A DNA stretch of 64,000 bases, taken from positions 9,858,001 to 9,922,000 of the forward strand of contig JAPFFF010000001.1 in the NCBI GenBank assembly GCA_039105265.1, written 5' to 3'. Under the pieces are notes generated by a model, which saw nothing but the letters and a program-made list of their open reading frames with translations, did not search any database and had not been told where the DNA came from. The position numbers were made by a program, and so were the translations under genes. Below, one piece after another: positions 32,288 through 42,293 of the stretch. This DNA comes from Tritrichomonas musculus. Its lineage: Eukaryota; Parabasalia; Tritrichomonadida; Tritrichomonadidae. Numbering within the stretch: position 1 is the first letter of the stretch; each line of letters opens with the position of its first letter.

Positions 32288-33184
32288 CTAAAGAACTTTC
32301 ATTCACTTTTAAACAATACAATTTTTTGAGAAATATTATAAAAAACTCATCTGGAGTAACTGGGAAATATCCATATGCATCTATTTGTGGCTGAATAACA
32401 GCACTACCTATTTTTTTCTCCCATAAATTTTTTTTGGAATATCTAATTCTTGCATATAATAATTGGATAAAATTGTTCTAGAAATTGTATGGAGAACGTT
32501 AAATATTGAATGATTAAAATGGCATCCAATACGAATTGTGCCATAGAAACACTACTGTGGATGAGTACCGACATGAGAACAATTAAAGCATCCTCTCTCC
32601 ATACATATATATAAGCCAATGATCGTGTTTAAAATGCGAATTTAGCTCATTCTTGTTGTTATCGTTCTCATATATCCTATTAGATGTATATAATAATTCA
32701 TAAATAAAAAAGATGTATTTAAATACTGTTTTCTTGCTTCAATAGTTAAACGAGCATTTCTAATTGATTCCATTAACAGAAAAACTGAACAAATATAAAA
32801 GTGAGATTGAGTGAATCCTTTCGATTTAATAAAAGATTCAAAGCCGAATATTTGAATCGGATTAGAATCTTTCATGGATCCATGAGTGCTTTTATCGTGC
32901 AAGCAATTTTTGGTATTAATAAAATTGTCCAATTCTGATTGGTCAAATTCTTTTAAGAGAGAAAGGCCTTTTTTTCTAAAATGACTCTTAGAACGAATAT
33001 TTTTAAAAGAATGAAAGGGATCATTAATCGGCCAAGGATCACTAAAATCATGATTTTTAACTCTTCTTATGATTTCTTCAAAAGTGGCACCGCTTTCTAA
33101 CAGATCTTTGTACTCACAAAAAGCTTTTTCGTGATCGGCATCGAAGCAATGGTCTCCATCGGTTGATTTAAAAATGCATTTTAT

Positions 33185-33190
33185 ATTGTA
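33185..33190. repeat. left 6-bp target duplication of the Polinton
   Basis: ATTGTA here and at 57255-57260. Six base pairs is the usual Polinton duplication. Confidence 0.92.
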
Positions 33191-33420
33191 AGTAGTAATA
33201 TATTGTGCGCCCTGGTACCTCGAATAACTACTGATAAGAATTTCCTTGTCTCCCAATACCAGGAACCAAGCTCCCAGAAAAATTGACAATTCAACACCAA
33301 ACTTTTCATAAACACGTTAGAGACCTACCTCAGGAACCAAGCTCCCAGAACAAGTTTGAAATTCGTTGGAAACTTACTTGGTAAACCAAGCTCCCAGAAC
33401 AAGTTTGAAATTTGTTAGGG
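33191..33420. repeat. left terminal inverted repeat of the Polinton
   Basis: 230 bp, matching 57025-57254 inverted with about one difference seen. It contains three spaced copies of ACCAAGCTCCCAGAA (around 33268, 33333 and 33388), which may be integrase or replication-protein binding sites, and the palindrome-like GCGCCCTGGTACC near the tip. Confidence 0.95.
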
Positions 33421-33482
33421 TACCTTATTTTCCAGTAGTTTGTATTTTTAAATATTTTTTTTTATTTTTTTATTTTTCTAAA

Positions 33483-34205
33483 ATGCAACAAATAAATGGA
33501 ACCATTGCTGAATATTTGGATGCTTACAATAAAGATTTGAAAAAACCAAAAGACAAACAAACAATGAAATTTTATTCAATAACTGCTTCTAATGAACAAT
33601 TTGATGAATTCTTTAAAAAATATGATTGTACAATATTAAGATATCCAAAAGAATCTCTAATTTGTGAATCAATTACATTCTATCGAAATAATAATCCAAC
33701 AAGAATTATGTACTGTTATATTAGAGAATTTTATCACAATCCTGATAAATTATATAGAAAAGATTACAATTATGCTAAAAAACAAGGAATTACATTAATT
33801 AAATCAAATGAAGAACGTTCAGAAGAATCTCGTAAACAAAAAGAGGATAAATTACGAGAATCAATGTTAAAAGAAAATTGTATATTAACTTCTCCATATG
33901 AATTATCTGATAAATTGGTTCATTATACATTTGAAGGATTAGATTATGCAATCACACCAATAAAATGGAATAAAGGAATTCGTTCACATAAAATGAAATG
34001 CATTCGTTATACGCATGAACATATTGCACAATTATTTGCAAAAGAAGGTTGTGAATTGATTTCAAAATATGAGAATCAAAAATCTCGTTTGGAATATAAA
34101 TATAAAGGAAAAACGTTTCATGTTGTTTGGAATGATTGGAAATGTTATAATTCACGTCCGCACCTAGGTGTTAAAAAAACTTATTTCTCAGAAGAATCAA
34201 AATAA
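33483..34205 (+). CDS. Polinton part: unknown protein with giant-virus-like repeat
   Basis: 241 residues from the ATG at 33483, which follows a T-rich tract. The C-terminal ~75 residues (KCIRYTHEHIAQLFAKEGCE, then RLEYKYKGK, then WNDWKC) resemble a short repeat common in large-DNA-virus proteins, often next to endonuclease domains (Y-x-x-E-x-I-x-x-x-F-x-x-E-G-C-x-L). The N-terminal half is Lys/Asn-rich. It is the first gene inside the left terminus, just ahead of the polymerase block. Probably DNA-binding. The assignment is from motif memory and is modest. Confidence 0.5.
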   Translation: MQQINGTIAEYLDAYNKDLKKPKDKQTMKFYSITASNEQFDEFFKKYDCTILRYPKESLICESITFYRNNNPTRIMYCYIREFYHNPDKLYRKDYNYAKKQGITLIKSNEERSEESRKQKEDKLRESMLKENCILTSPYELSDKLVHYTFEGLDYAITPIKWNKGIRSHKMKCIRYTHEHIAQLFAKEGCELISKYENQKSRLEYKYKGKTFHVVWNDWKCYNSRPHLGVKKTYFSEESK

Positions 34206-34291
34206 ACAAACGATTAAAATATTTTTTTGAAACAGATTCTTAAATTTTAAATTTTTGAACTAATTTTTTTCCACATTTTTATTTTTGATAA

Positions 34292-35464
34292 ATGGCTTTC
34301 AACCAAAATTCATTTATTGATTTTACTAATGACGATATTATTGAATCTATTAATAATATTAATCAAGGACTTAATGAAAATCTTGAAATTGCAGATACTC
34401 GTCGATATCGAGGAGGTGCTAAATTACGAAATATCAGAACATTATATACATATCTTAATCAACATAATGCCCAACAAATAATTGGGCTTGATTTTAATAA
34501 TAGTGATGATTTTCTGATAAAACTTGATAATTTCATAACTCATGAACAAAATCGTCGTCAATATGAACAAAATTATCTAGATTATATTAATAATGAATCG
34601 ATTAATGATGATGAATTGAATGAAACATATAATCAATATTATAATAAACAGCATGAATTAAATAAATCTTATGAACACAATTATCAAGATATATTAAATC
34701 GTGAATCATTTTATGAAGATGAACAACCAAATGAATCTGATTATCAATATTTCAATGAACAACAACAACAAATCAATCAAGAATTTCATGATAAACAAGT
34801 TCGTGATGATAATAATTTCTTCAACAAATTTGATAAAAACGAATACAAACAAATCAATTCTTTAGATGAACTTGCAAGAATTAATTCTCAGAACAAATTT
34901 GATAATCAATTGAAAAAAGAAAAACTTGAAAATGCAATTAAACGTGCTTATGAAGCAGTCGATAATGCAATTAAATTAATTAAACAATATAATAAAGAAG
35001 AGAATCTCAAGAAAATTGAACAAAAAGAAATTCACGATAAATCCCATTTACTTGAATATTATATTCCTGAAAACGAAGAATTATATGAATATCTTGATAA
35101 ATTCAATAACAAATTTAAATCAAAACACAATGATTATCTTATGATTAATGAACCACATGATTTTGATAAAGCAGTTGAGGTTTGGGATTATTATACCAAA
35201 TATGATAAAGATTATGTTGATAAAGAGGAATACAATGGCTCCCCAATTGTTATTTATTATTTCAATCAAATCTCATCATTAAATCAAATCTTCGAATCAT
35301 TGCAACAAGTATTTGATAGAGAACTCAAACCATTCAAATTCATTTCCAATTATCTGGTGTATTTGAAACTCCTGTTCATGATTTGGAGAATGAAGAAAAG
35401 GACCATTTCGAATATGAAGCACGAAATATTAATTGGAAAAATTATCAATCTACAATTCCTATAA
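34292..35464 (+). CDS. Polinton part: charged Asn/Gln-rich ORF upstream of the polymerase
   Basis: About 390 codons, starting at an ATG after a T-rich tract. It is rich in Asn, Glu, Gln and Tyr, with helical, coiled-coil-like stretches (for example around the run of KEEN/KKIEQK). Its position directly before the polymerase suggests a link to replication. Protein-primed polymerases often carry an N-terminal terminal-protein region, which this area could supply. That is inference from position only. Confidence 0.5.
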   Translation: MAFNQNSFIDFTNDDIIESINNINQGLNENLEIADTRRYRGGAKLRNIRTLYTYLNQHNAQQIIGLDFNNSDDFLIKLDNFITHEQNRRQYEQNYLDYINNESINDDELNETYNQYYNKQHELNKSYEHNYQDILNRESFYEDEQPNESDYQYFNEQQQQINQEFHDKQVRDDNNFFNKFDKNEYKQINSLDELARINSQNKFDNQLKKEKLENAIKRAYEAVDNAIKLIKQYNKEENLKKIEQKEIHDKSHLLEYYIPENEELYEYLDKFNNKFKSKHNDYLMINEPHDFDKAVEVWDYYTKYDKDYVDKEEYNGSPIVIYYFNQISSLNQIFESLQQVFDRELKPFKFISNYLVYLKLLFMIWRMKKRTISNMKHEILIGKIINLQFL

Positions 35465-38400
35465 TAATATCATCATTACAGGACCTTGATTATGTTAAAA
35501 TGTATATTGAATCGAATCTCAATTCATATGAAACATCAACTTCATCAACTAAATTAACAATCGTTGGTTCAATTTCATTTACTGTTTCGAGAATGCGAAA
35601 AGTAACCGGACATATTAAAGATTTACCAATTGAATTTTTAAGAAGTGAATGCATTATTGCTGACAATGAAGATGATAAATTATGTTTCTACCGATTTTTA
35701 GCAATCTGTTTGAGTGATATCATAATTGTAAATAATGTTGAAATACATAAACTTGCATATACTCAAAAATATCAAATAAAGGAACGAACTAAGGTTGCTA
35801 AAAAAATACTTCTCAAAGAACATAACATTGAATATACAACTAAAATTCCAAAACAAGGATTAAATATTCTCAATGAATTCAAAGGTGTAACGATGGAACA
35901 AATGGAAGAATTAGCTAAGAAACATCATCTCAATATTAATATATATGAATTTACTAAAACCGATAATTCTTCATATTACGACTTATCTGAACAATGGTTT
36001 TTCGATAAATCTTATCCAACTCATTCTGCATTACTTTTCTCGAAAGACCAAATAATTCATATCATGTACATTAAGAATCCTGAAAAATTAACTCAAATAC
36101 ATATTTGCCCAAAATGTCATTCATATACTCATCGTGGACCTAAAAATATGTTTAGATTTGAATCTCATGTCAAACATTGTGATGGAGTTTTCAAGAAGAA
36201 CTTTATTCCAAACAAGGAACCACTTCCATTCTGTCCACATATTTTAAACAATCCAGTTTATGAATATTGTTTGGCATATGATTTAGAATGGAAACCTAAC
36301 ATTTATTATATGACATACGATTTTGAAACGATGGAACAATCAGTTAACAAATCGATTTCTGATTCAACTGTAATCAATTCACGATTAATACCTCTTTCAG
36401 TTGCTTCATGTGTTAAATTATCTTCAGGATTAATTACAAAACATTTCTCATTAAGAGAGTCTGAAGAGTTTATTCCAGAATGGATTTCATGGTTGTTCGA
36501 ACAATCGATGGAAGTACTGAATGATAAAATCGTTTATGACAAATCATTTCTCCCTGCTGATAAAATTTATGATATTGATACAAATATTTATACCATAACC
36601 GTTTTCGGATTTAATTCATCAAGATTTGATTCTAATTTGTTCAAGAAATATCTTAATCACTCTCATTGGCATGTTGAATCAAATTCATTAATTGGAACAA
36701 TATCTTCATTAAAACAATTCATACTTGTTTCAGACCACCTTCCAACAAAATTACGATTTATTGATGCTCAATCATTTGTTGCTGGAGGTACATTAAAACA
36801 ATTTGGTATTGATTTTGGTGGTGAAACTAATTCTGTAAAAGGAATCTTTCCATATGAGGCTGTCAATTCAAATAATTACAATAAAGTATTATCTAAATCC
36901 GAACCATTTTCATACAACGACTTTGACAGCTATCTCAACCAAAAAAATCCACTCTCAAAATCTGATTACCAAATCTATCTCGAAGATGCTAAAAACTATA
37001 AAACACGATGGGATTACTTGCTTGCTTATAATGACAATGATGTTGAAATGATGATTAAACCAATTGACAATTTAATTCAACTCAATGCTCAATACAAAGT
37101 TGATTTGATATCCAATTTATCATTATCTAAGAATGCATCTTGTATAAAATATGCTCTAGCATACAAGGATTTCAATCCTCATGAAAATTATAATCCTATA
37201 CATAAATACAATGAATTCATTCCAAATCCTAAATGGTGGCAATTCAAATGTGAAAATTATTACAAACAAGATGAACGTTACAATCTTACTCATAACCCTA
37301 AAAGAGACCTTTCAAAATGTGTTTCATCCAATAATTACAAAGAATTTCTCAAACTTTACAATGACCCAATTAAGGGTAAATGTCATCTTTGCAAAGAGCA
37401 TTTCACATATCAAAACAAACCAACTCTTGACAGAATTAACAATGATATTGGACATGAATTTTCAAATTGTTTGTTGGCTTGCGCTGAATGCAATAAACTT
37501 CGAAAACGAGATGACCCAAAAATAACTGCATTGAGAATTCAATTAAAAAAATATTGCAAACTACATCATCTTCCAACTTTGATAAATAATGAAGATGAAT
37601 ATTATACAATTCGAAATGCAATTGCTGGTGGATTATCAAATGTAATGCATCGTGTTAACATCAAAGGTGAAACTCATATCAACAAATTCCGTTACGACGG
37701 AATTAATAACAAGGTAATCTCGTATGATACAAATAACGTTCAAACACATATTCTTGGAATTGATTTCAATTCACTTTATCCTTCATCATTTTCATCAAAT
37801 TCACATCCATTTATTAAGTACCATGGAGGAATTATGTTCATGCCAGGTGCTTTCATTCGAAGGATTGAAGCAAAGGATAAACAATCTCGAGAACGTTGTA
37901 TGAAAATCATAACTTCAAAATCACGTTTTTCAAATAAACCAAATTATGTTTTCTATGCTGTTGTGAAACTATCTTGTCCCAAATCAAAAATCAATTATTT
38001 CATTAATTTTCCACCAGTATTTCGAAACATCAATATCACAAATAATGAAGAAACAATTGGTTCATACATGTTCAATTACATGAAATCAAACAATTTAAAT
38101 TCAATCGATAAGGAAGAACGTAAATTAACAATGTTGCTTGACACACATGGGGAATACATGGTTTTCTCAAATTATTACCTTTGGTTCCTTCTCGACCACG
38201 GATTGATAATCGATGATGTCAAATCTGTTTCACAATATGAATGTCACACTGGATTCAACCAATTTGTTAATGAATTTATGAAAAAACGTCAGGATATCAT
38301 CTCTGGGAAAGAGCATGGAAATGAAAAATTTTATAAAATCTCAATGAATGGTTCTTATGGATATGATGGAATGAATACTGAGAAGTTCTCTAAAATCAAA

Positions 38401-39135
38401 ATTTGTGATGCAAATAAGGCTTATCAATCAATTATATCACAAACTTATATGGGAGGTGCTCAATTAAATGATAACACATTTATGATACAACATTCTCCAA
38501 AATCATATCATTGTACAACTTGTTTACAAGAATCACTTTGGACGCTTGATAATGCTAAATTCTGGTATTTAACATTCTATTATGATTTTATGAATAAATG
38601 CTTGGACATGGATAAAATTCATTATATTGAAGGAGATACTGATTCAATGTACTATGCTGTTTCAGGTAATCCAAATGAACCTCCAACTCAATTATTCAAT
38701 CATGTTATCAAAAACAAAGAATTCTATGACAAACATGTTTACGAATTCATGCCAAACCCTTCAATTAACACAATTGAAGATGAAAAAAAGGTTCTTGGTT
38801 GTGCTATTGAAAAAACAGGTGAAAACATGATTGCTCTTGCACCCAAATGTTACACCATTTGGAATAATAATGGGCAAACCAAATCTCTAAAATTAAAAGG
38901 AGTATCGCTTAAGAAGAATGTAATCAAATCATCTGATTATAAAGATATTATTGAAAACAATTCTGTTAAACAAGGTAAGAATATTAATCTTCAAATGAAT
39001 GGAAATCAAATGTCAAAATTGACTATTCAAAAAAATGCGTTAACTGGTTTACATACAAAAATGATTGTTTTAGAAAATAATTCATGTGCACCATTTGTTA
39101 AAGGAATTACTGCTAATGATTACATTATTGAATGA
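35383..39135 (+). CDS. Polinton part: protein-primed family-B DNA polymerase
   Basis: About 1250 codons. Exonuclease motifs: TYDFETME (~residue 313), FNSSRFDSNLF (~410) and YNDNDVEMM (~550). Polymerase motifs: A as DFNSLYPSSF (~793), B as KISMNGSYGY (~985), C as GDTDSMYYAV (~1085). The large spacing between exonuclease III and motif A includes a zinc-knuckle stretch at 37381-37500 (CHLC, then LDRIND-type, GH, then C-x-x-CN) that looks like an embedded HNH-type domain. This is the hallmark Polinton replication enzyme. Confidence 0.93.
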   Translation: MENEEKDHFEYEARNINWKNYQSTIPIIISSLQDLDYVKMYIESNLNSYETSTSSTKLTIVGSISFTVSRMRKVTGHIKDLPIEFLRSECIIADNEDDKLCFYRFLAICLSDIIIVNNVEIHKLAYTQKYQIKERTKVAKKILLKEHNIEYTTKIPKQGLNILNEFKGVTMEQMEELAKKHHLNINIYEFTKTDNSSYYDLSEQWFFDKSYPTHSALLFSKDQIIHIMYIKNPEKLTQIHICPKCHSYTHRGPKNMFRFESHVKHCDGVFKKNFIPNKEPLPFCPHILNNPVYEYCLAYDLEWKPNIYYMTYDFETMEQSVNKSISDSTVINSRLIPLSVASCVKLSSGLITKHFSLRESEEFIPEWISWLFEQSMEVLNDKIVYDKSFLPADKIYDIDTNIYTITVFGFNSSRFDSNLFKKYLNHSHWHVESNSLIGTISSLKQFILVSDHLPTKLRFIDAQSFVAGGTLKQFGIDFGGETNSVKGIFPYEAVNSNNYNKVLSKSEPFSYNDFDSYLNQKNPLSKSDYQIYLEDAKNYKTRWDYLLAYNDNDVEMMIKPIDNLIQLNAQYKVDLISNLSLSKNASCIKYALAYKDFNPHENYNPIHKYNEFIPNPKWWQFKCENYYKQDERYNLTHNPKRDLSKCVSSNNYKEFLKLYNDPIKGKCHLCKEHFTYQNKPTLDRINNDIGHEFSNCLLACAECNKLRKRDDPKITALRIQLKKYCKLHHLPTLINNEDEYYTIRNAIAGGLSNVMHRVNIKGETHINKFRYDGINNKVISYDTNNVQTHILGIDFNSLYPSSFSSNSHPFIKYHGGIMFMPGAFIRRIEAKDKQSRERCMKIITSKSRFSNKPNYVFYAVVKLSCPKSKINYFINFPPVFRNINITNNEETIGSYMFNYMKSNNLNSIDKEERKLTMLLDTHGEYMVFSNYYLWFLLDHGLIIDDVKSVSQYECHTGFNQFVNEFMKKRQDIISGKEHGNEKFYKISMNGSYGYDGMNTEKFSKIKICDANKAYQSIISQTYMGGAQLNDNTFMIQHSPKSYHCTTCLQESLWTLDNAKFWYLTFYYDFMNKCLDMDKIHYIEGDTDSMYYAVSGNPNEPPTQLFNHVIKNKEFYDKHVYEFMPNPSINTIEDEKKVLGCAIEKTGENMIALAPKCYTIWNNNGQTKSLKLKGVSLKKNVIKSSDYKDIIENNSVKQGKNINLQMNGNQMSKLTIQKNALTGLHTKMIVLENNSCAPFVKGITANDYIIE

Positions 39136-40663
39136 AATGGAAGGTATGGGAATTCCCATACCATCAAAAATAATATGAAAAATAAATTATTAAAAATATT
39201 TTTTTTATTCGTTATTTGAATTATCTTATAAATCTAATTTTTCGGTAAAATTGAATTACTATTCAAATTAAAATCATCCGACAAATCTGTATTTTTGATA
39301 GAGTTCTCAAATTAAAATCATCCGACAAATCTGTAATTTTGAATTACTATTCAAATTAAAATCATCCGACAAATCTGTAATAATTGTGAAAGAATTCTGC
39401 AGAATCTGATAAATTGAATTACTTCTTAAATAAAATTCATCAGAGAAATCTGTAATTTTGAATACATGGAAACGTGATAAAACGCAAAAGTTTCAAAAAA
39501 ACGTATTTTAAATAATTCAGCTATTTTTATACAAATATGCTATTTATATGAATTACAAATTTGTTATTATATAAATGTGATATTTTTAATATTATATTTA
39601 AGATAAAAATCTAATTTTTAAAATTTTTTTGTAAGATAATGGTATTTTTAAAATGATCGTTATGCTCTCAATTTTATTTTCTTTATTCGCCTTCGATACT
39701 TAATCATTTTATGGTGCTTTAATTTATTCATAGGAGATAAAACAAATATGTGAAAATCTGACCAATTGACACATAAGATCTTGGATGATTATTTTCTATG
39801 AATTTCATAACTTTTTGAATGCTTTCATTGAATTGCATTAATTTTTTTAAACATTTTGAAATTAACATTTATTGATTATAAATTAAATAAAATAATTATT
39901 CATATATTACTTATTAGTTAAAACTCTTTATTTTTGTTTTTCATTAATTTTTATTTGAGAAAAATGTAGATAATGTCGAAAATTGCAATGTTTAGCAATT
40001 ATCTTTGGAACATATGCTAAAAATTTTAATTTTTTTACTGTATTAATTTTTATATATGATGTGTAATAACATATATAACTCGCTAACATTTTTGAAGAAA
40101 ATAGTTTGGTTTTATTACGTTTATACATGGCATCTTCTATTCAATTATAAAATTTTTAAATTCAATGGTCTCTCAATTTTACAGATAATTCCGATTTTTC
40201 GAATTTTATATCCAGAGCATCTTTTGGAACAAATATCATATATATTTGTAATCATCACATAACCCCGATTTCAAATATTCCACTTTTTCGATTTTTGGTT
40301 TCAGATGATTATCTCATCTAATATCTTGAAAATTCAAATTTCAAATAAAATAGCTAATCGCAATTAGTTACACAAGAACATCAATAAAACAACGTTTTAC
40401 AGTATCATAATAAGTTTATTCTATGAAATCAGTGTGAAAAAAATATTAACATTTTTAATAATCAACTTCTTTAGCTCAGTGAAACAAAGTAATTATACAA
40501 TTATATTGCGGACTTATATAGTAATATATATTTTAAAAATCAGATTCTCAAATCAACTGTAAACATGAAATTTTCACATTTATATTATTCCATTCAAAAA
40601 GTTGATTAATAAAATTAATTTTCAAATTTATTTTTTTATTTAATTTTTTATCTTTCAATAAAA
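39136..40663. other. non-coding spacer within the Polinton, with short direct repeats
   Basis: 1.5 kb without a credible ORF. At 39240-39460 there are about four spaced copies of a sequence containing AAATCATCCGACAAATCTGTA and variants, roughly 45-65 bp apart. The rest is AT-rich. It is the longest gene-free stretch of the element and could hold a regulatory region. Confidence 0.6.
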
Positions 40664-41428
40664 ATGAATACATCAATCGTTACACCAATTAATGATGAAT
40701 ACGAATATATTCAATATAATGACCAACTTCGAATCATTCACTCTAAATCCGATGACTTTTATCAAATGCAATCAATAATTGATGCTTGTCATTCAAATAA
40801 ACTTTGTGCAGATTGGTTTCGAAATCAATCTTCTAAAGAAATTTTAAATGAAATGACGACTATGGGAAATCCCATACTCGAAAAAATATATGAAAAACGT
40901 GATTATTTACCAAACGGATTAAGAGGTTATTATGTTCATAAATTATTAGTAAACCACATCGCGATGTGGGCTTCACCAAGATATTCAATTTACATATTTA
41001 AATTACTTGATTCATATTTCGAACAACAACGAATTCAATTACAAAATCAAATCACTGAAAAACAAAATCAAATTGACAATCTAACTCCTCGTGCTGTACC
41101 AAATTACCGCGAAAATGATTATGTTTTCTTTGTATGGAAGGAAGCAATTCCTTATGATAATACTTATGTAAAACTACATTTAATACGACGACATAAAGAT
41201 TATTTTAATAGAGTTCGACAACATTATGATAATCCAAACGAAAATTGGTTCTTTAGAGAGAACCTTCCGATTTCAATGAGTTGCAACAATGATATTAAAA
41301 ATATTGTCAAAGAGAATTTTGATAACGATGAAGCAATTATTAATGGAAATACAATTATAATCGAACGTGAAATACTTGCTGATTTGTATGAAATGATTGA
41401 AACATATTTCAACGAATTTCAAGAATAA
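40664..41428 (+). CDS. Polinton part: KilA-N domain protein
   Basis: 254 residues. The N-terminal ~125 residues match KilA-N: a start like NDQLRIIHSKSDDFYQ, a Cys/His-rich WFRNQSSKEIL helix, then GLRGYYVHKLLVNHIAMWAS followed by the YIFKLLD helix. A coiled segment follows, then a C-terminal domain (YVFFVWKEA, VRQHYDNPNENWFF) typical of the partner domain in large DNA viruses. KilA-N proteins bind DNA. In this element it may act in regulation. Confidence 0.85.
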   Translation: MNTSIVTPINDEYEYIQYNDQLRIIHSKSDDFYQMQSIIDACHSNKLCADWFRNQSSKEILNEMTTMGNPILEKIYEKRDYLPNGLRGYYVHKLLVNHIAMWASPRYSIYIFKLLDSYFEQQRIQLQNQITEKQNQIDNLTPRAVPNYRENDYVFFVWKEAIPYDNTYVKLHLIRRHKDYFNRVRQHYDNPNENWFFRENLPISMSCNNDIKNIVKENFDNDEAIINGNTIIIEREILADLYEMIETYFNEFQE

Positions 41429-41520
41429 ATCAATTAACAATTATTTTTTTGGGTCCGTAGGAAATCCTCCACACCGATAAATGTTGATAACCAACTATGA
41501 AAACCAATGTCAAATCGAAT

Positions 41521-41637
41521 GGTAGAATTCTACCACACGAATAAATGTTGAAAACCAAGCTGTAAAAAACAAACTTTGTTTGTCTGAGGTCAACTTCGTT
41601 GCCCGAGACCTTCGGTCGAGGCTCTTTGAGCCGAATC
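41521..41637. repeat. hairpin array between Polinton genes
   Basis: GGTAGAATTCTACC (41521-41534) is a perfect palindrome. From about 41570 come consecutive small hairpins with 3-base loops: ACAAAC-TTT-GTTTGT, CAAC-TTC-GTTG, GACC-TTC-GGTC and GGCTC-TTT-GAGCC. It lies about 110 bp before the HNH gene. It is closely similar to the array at 42182-42247. Confidence 0.85.
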
Positions 41638-41746
41638 AATGTCAAAACTAACCGGAAAAAAATCTGTTTAGAAATTATTTTTTTGTCATCTTCTCAAAAT
41701 TAATTTTTCAAATTTAATTTTTTTTTAATTTTTTTTCTACTATAAA

Positions 41747-42142
41747 ATGACAACAAATTACATTCATGAATATGCTGACGAAATTATATTTGATGAATTT
41801 TTGAAATATATAATTGAATCAAAACCTGATACTACTTATGTTCCATTACTTAATTTTGAATACAAGTATGCAATTCAAACCGAATTTCCATTTATTATTA
41901 CACTGGGTCGTGGTGAACGTGTTTTAGAAGAAATCATGAAAAACAATTGTCCACATGTTAAATTGAACGGAAAATTATATAAAAAACATGAATTAATCGC
42001 TAAACAATTTATTCCAAACCCTAATAATTATAAATTTGTTAAGCATATTAATCATAACAAATTTGATTATCATATTGACAATCTTTGTTGGACTAATGAT
42101 TCTCGATGTGTACGTTATACACCATCTGGTATAATTTATTAA
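41747..42142 (+). CDS. Polinton part: HNH endonuclease-like protein
   Basis: 131 residues. The C-terminal half, KKHELIAKQFIPNPNNYKFV then HINHNKFDYHIDNLCWTND, matches the HNH fold found in homing-type and viral nucleases (R/H-x-L-V/I-A-x-x-F-x-P-N-P, then H-x-N-x-x-x-x-D-x-x-x-x-N-L-x-W). It may be a free-standing selfish nuclease or a helper of the element. It is flanked by hairpin arrays on both sides. Confidence 0.8.
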   Translation: MTTNYIHEYADEIIFDEFLKYIIESKPDTTYVPLLNFEYKYAIQTEFPFIITLGRGERVLEEIMKNNCPHVKLNGKLYKKHELIAKQFIPNPNNYKFVKHINHNKFDYHIDNLCWTNDSRCVRYTPSGIIY

Positions 42143-42181
42143 ATCAATTAACAATTATTTTTTTTGTCATTTCTTCCGAAA

Positions 42182-42247
42182 CCAAACTTCGTTTGGCTGA
42201 GGTCAACTTCGTTGCCCGAGACCTTCGGTCGAGGCTCTTCGAGCCGA
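42182..42247. repeat. hairpin array between Polinton genes (second copy)
   Basis: Four adjacent hairpins with TTC loops: CCAAAC-TTC-GTTTGG, CAAC-TTC-GTTG, GACC-TTC-GGTC and GGCTC-TTC-GAGCC. Stem changes relative to the 41571 array keep pairing (for example ACAAAC/GTTTGT versus CCAAAC/GTTTGG), which suggests the structure, not only the sequence, is kept. Confidence 0.88.
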
Positions 42248-42293
42248 AACTCAATTTTTAAAATTTATTTTCAATTTTTTATTTTGTAATCAA

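Larger units (their letters stand above)
31609..33190 (-). pseudogene. 3' part of a decayed DDE-transposase-like gene interrupted by the Polinton
   Basis: An open stretch (33190 to 32642) carries STDGDHCFDADHEKAFCEY and, about 45 residues later, INDPFHSFKNIRSKSHF. The spacing and the D-P-x-H-x-x-K-N-x-R motif recall P-element/THAP9-like and related DDE transposases. Beyond a stop near 32642, coding-like sequence continues in pieces to a final frame ending SSLEKVEK and a stop at 31609. A 653-bp MULE-like insert (31635-32287) sits in this last frame. The start of this half continues in frame from the other half (57255-58510) across one copy of the Polinton's 6-bp duplication. It is non-functional. 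Whether it was a transposon gene or a domesticated host gene is unknown. Confidence 0.6.
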
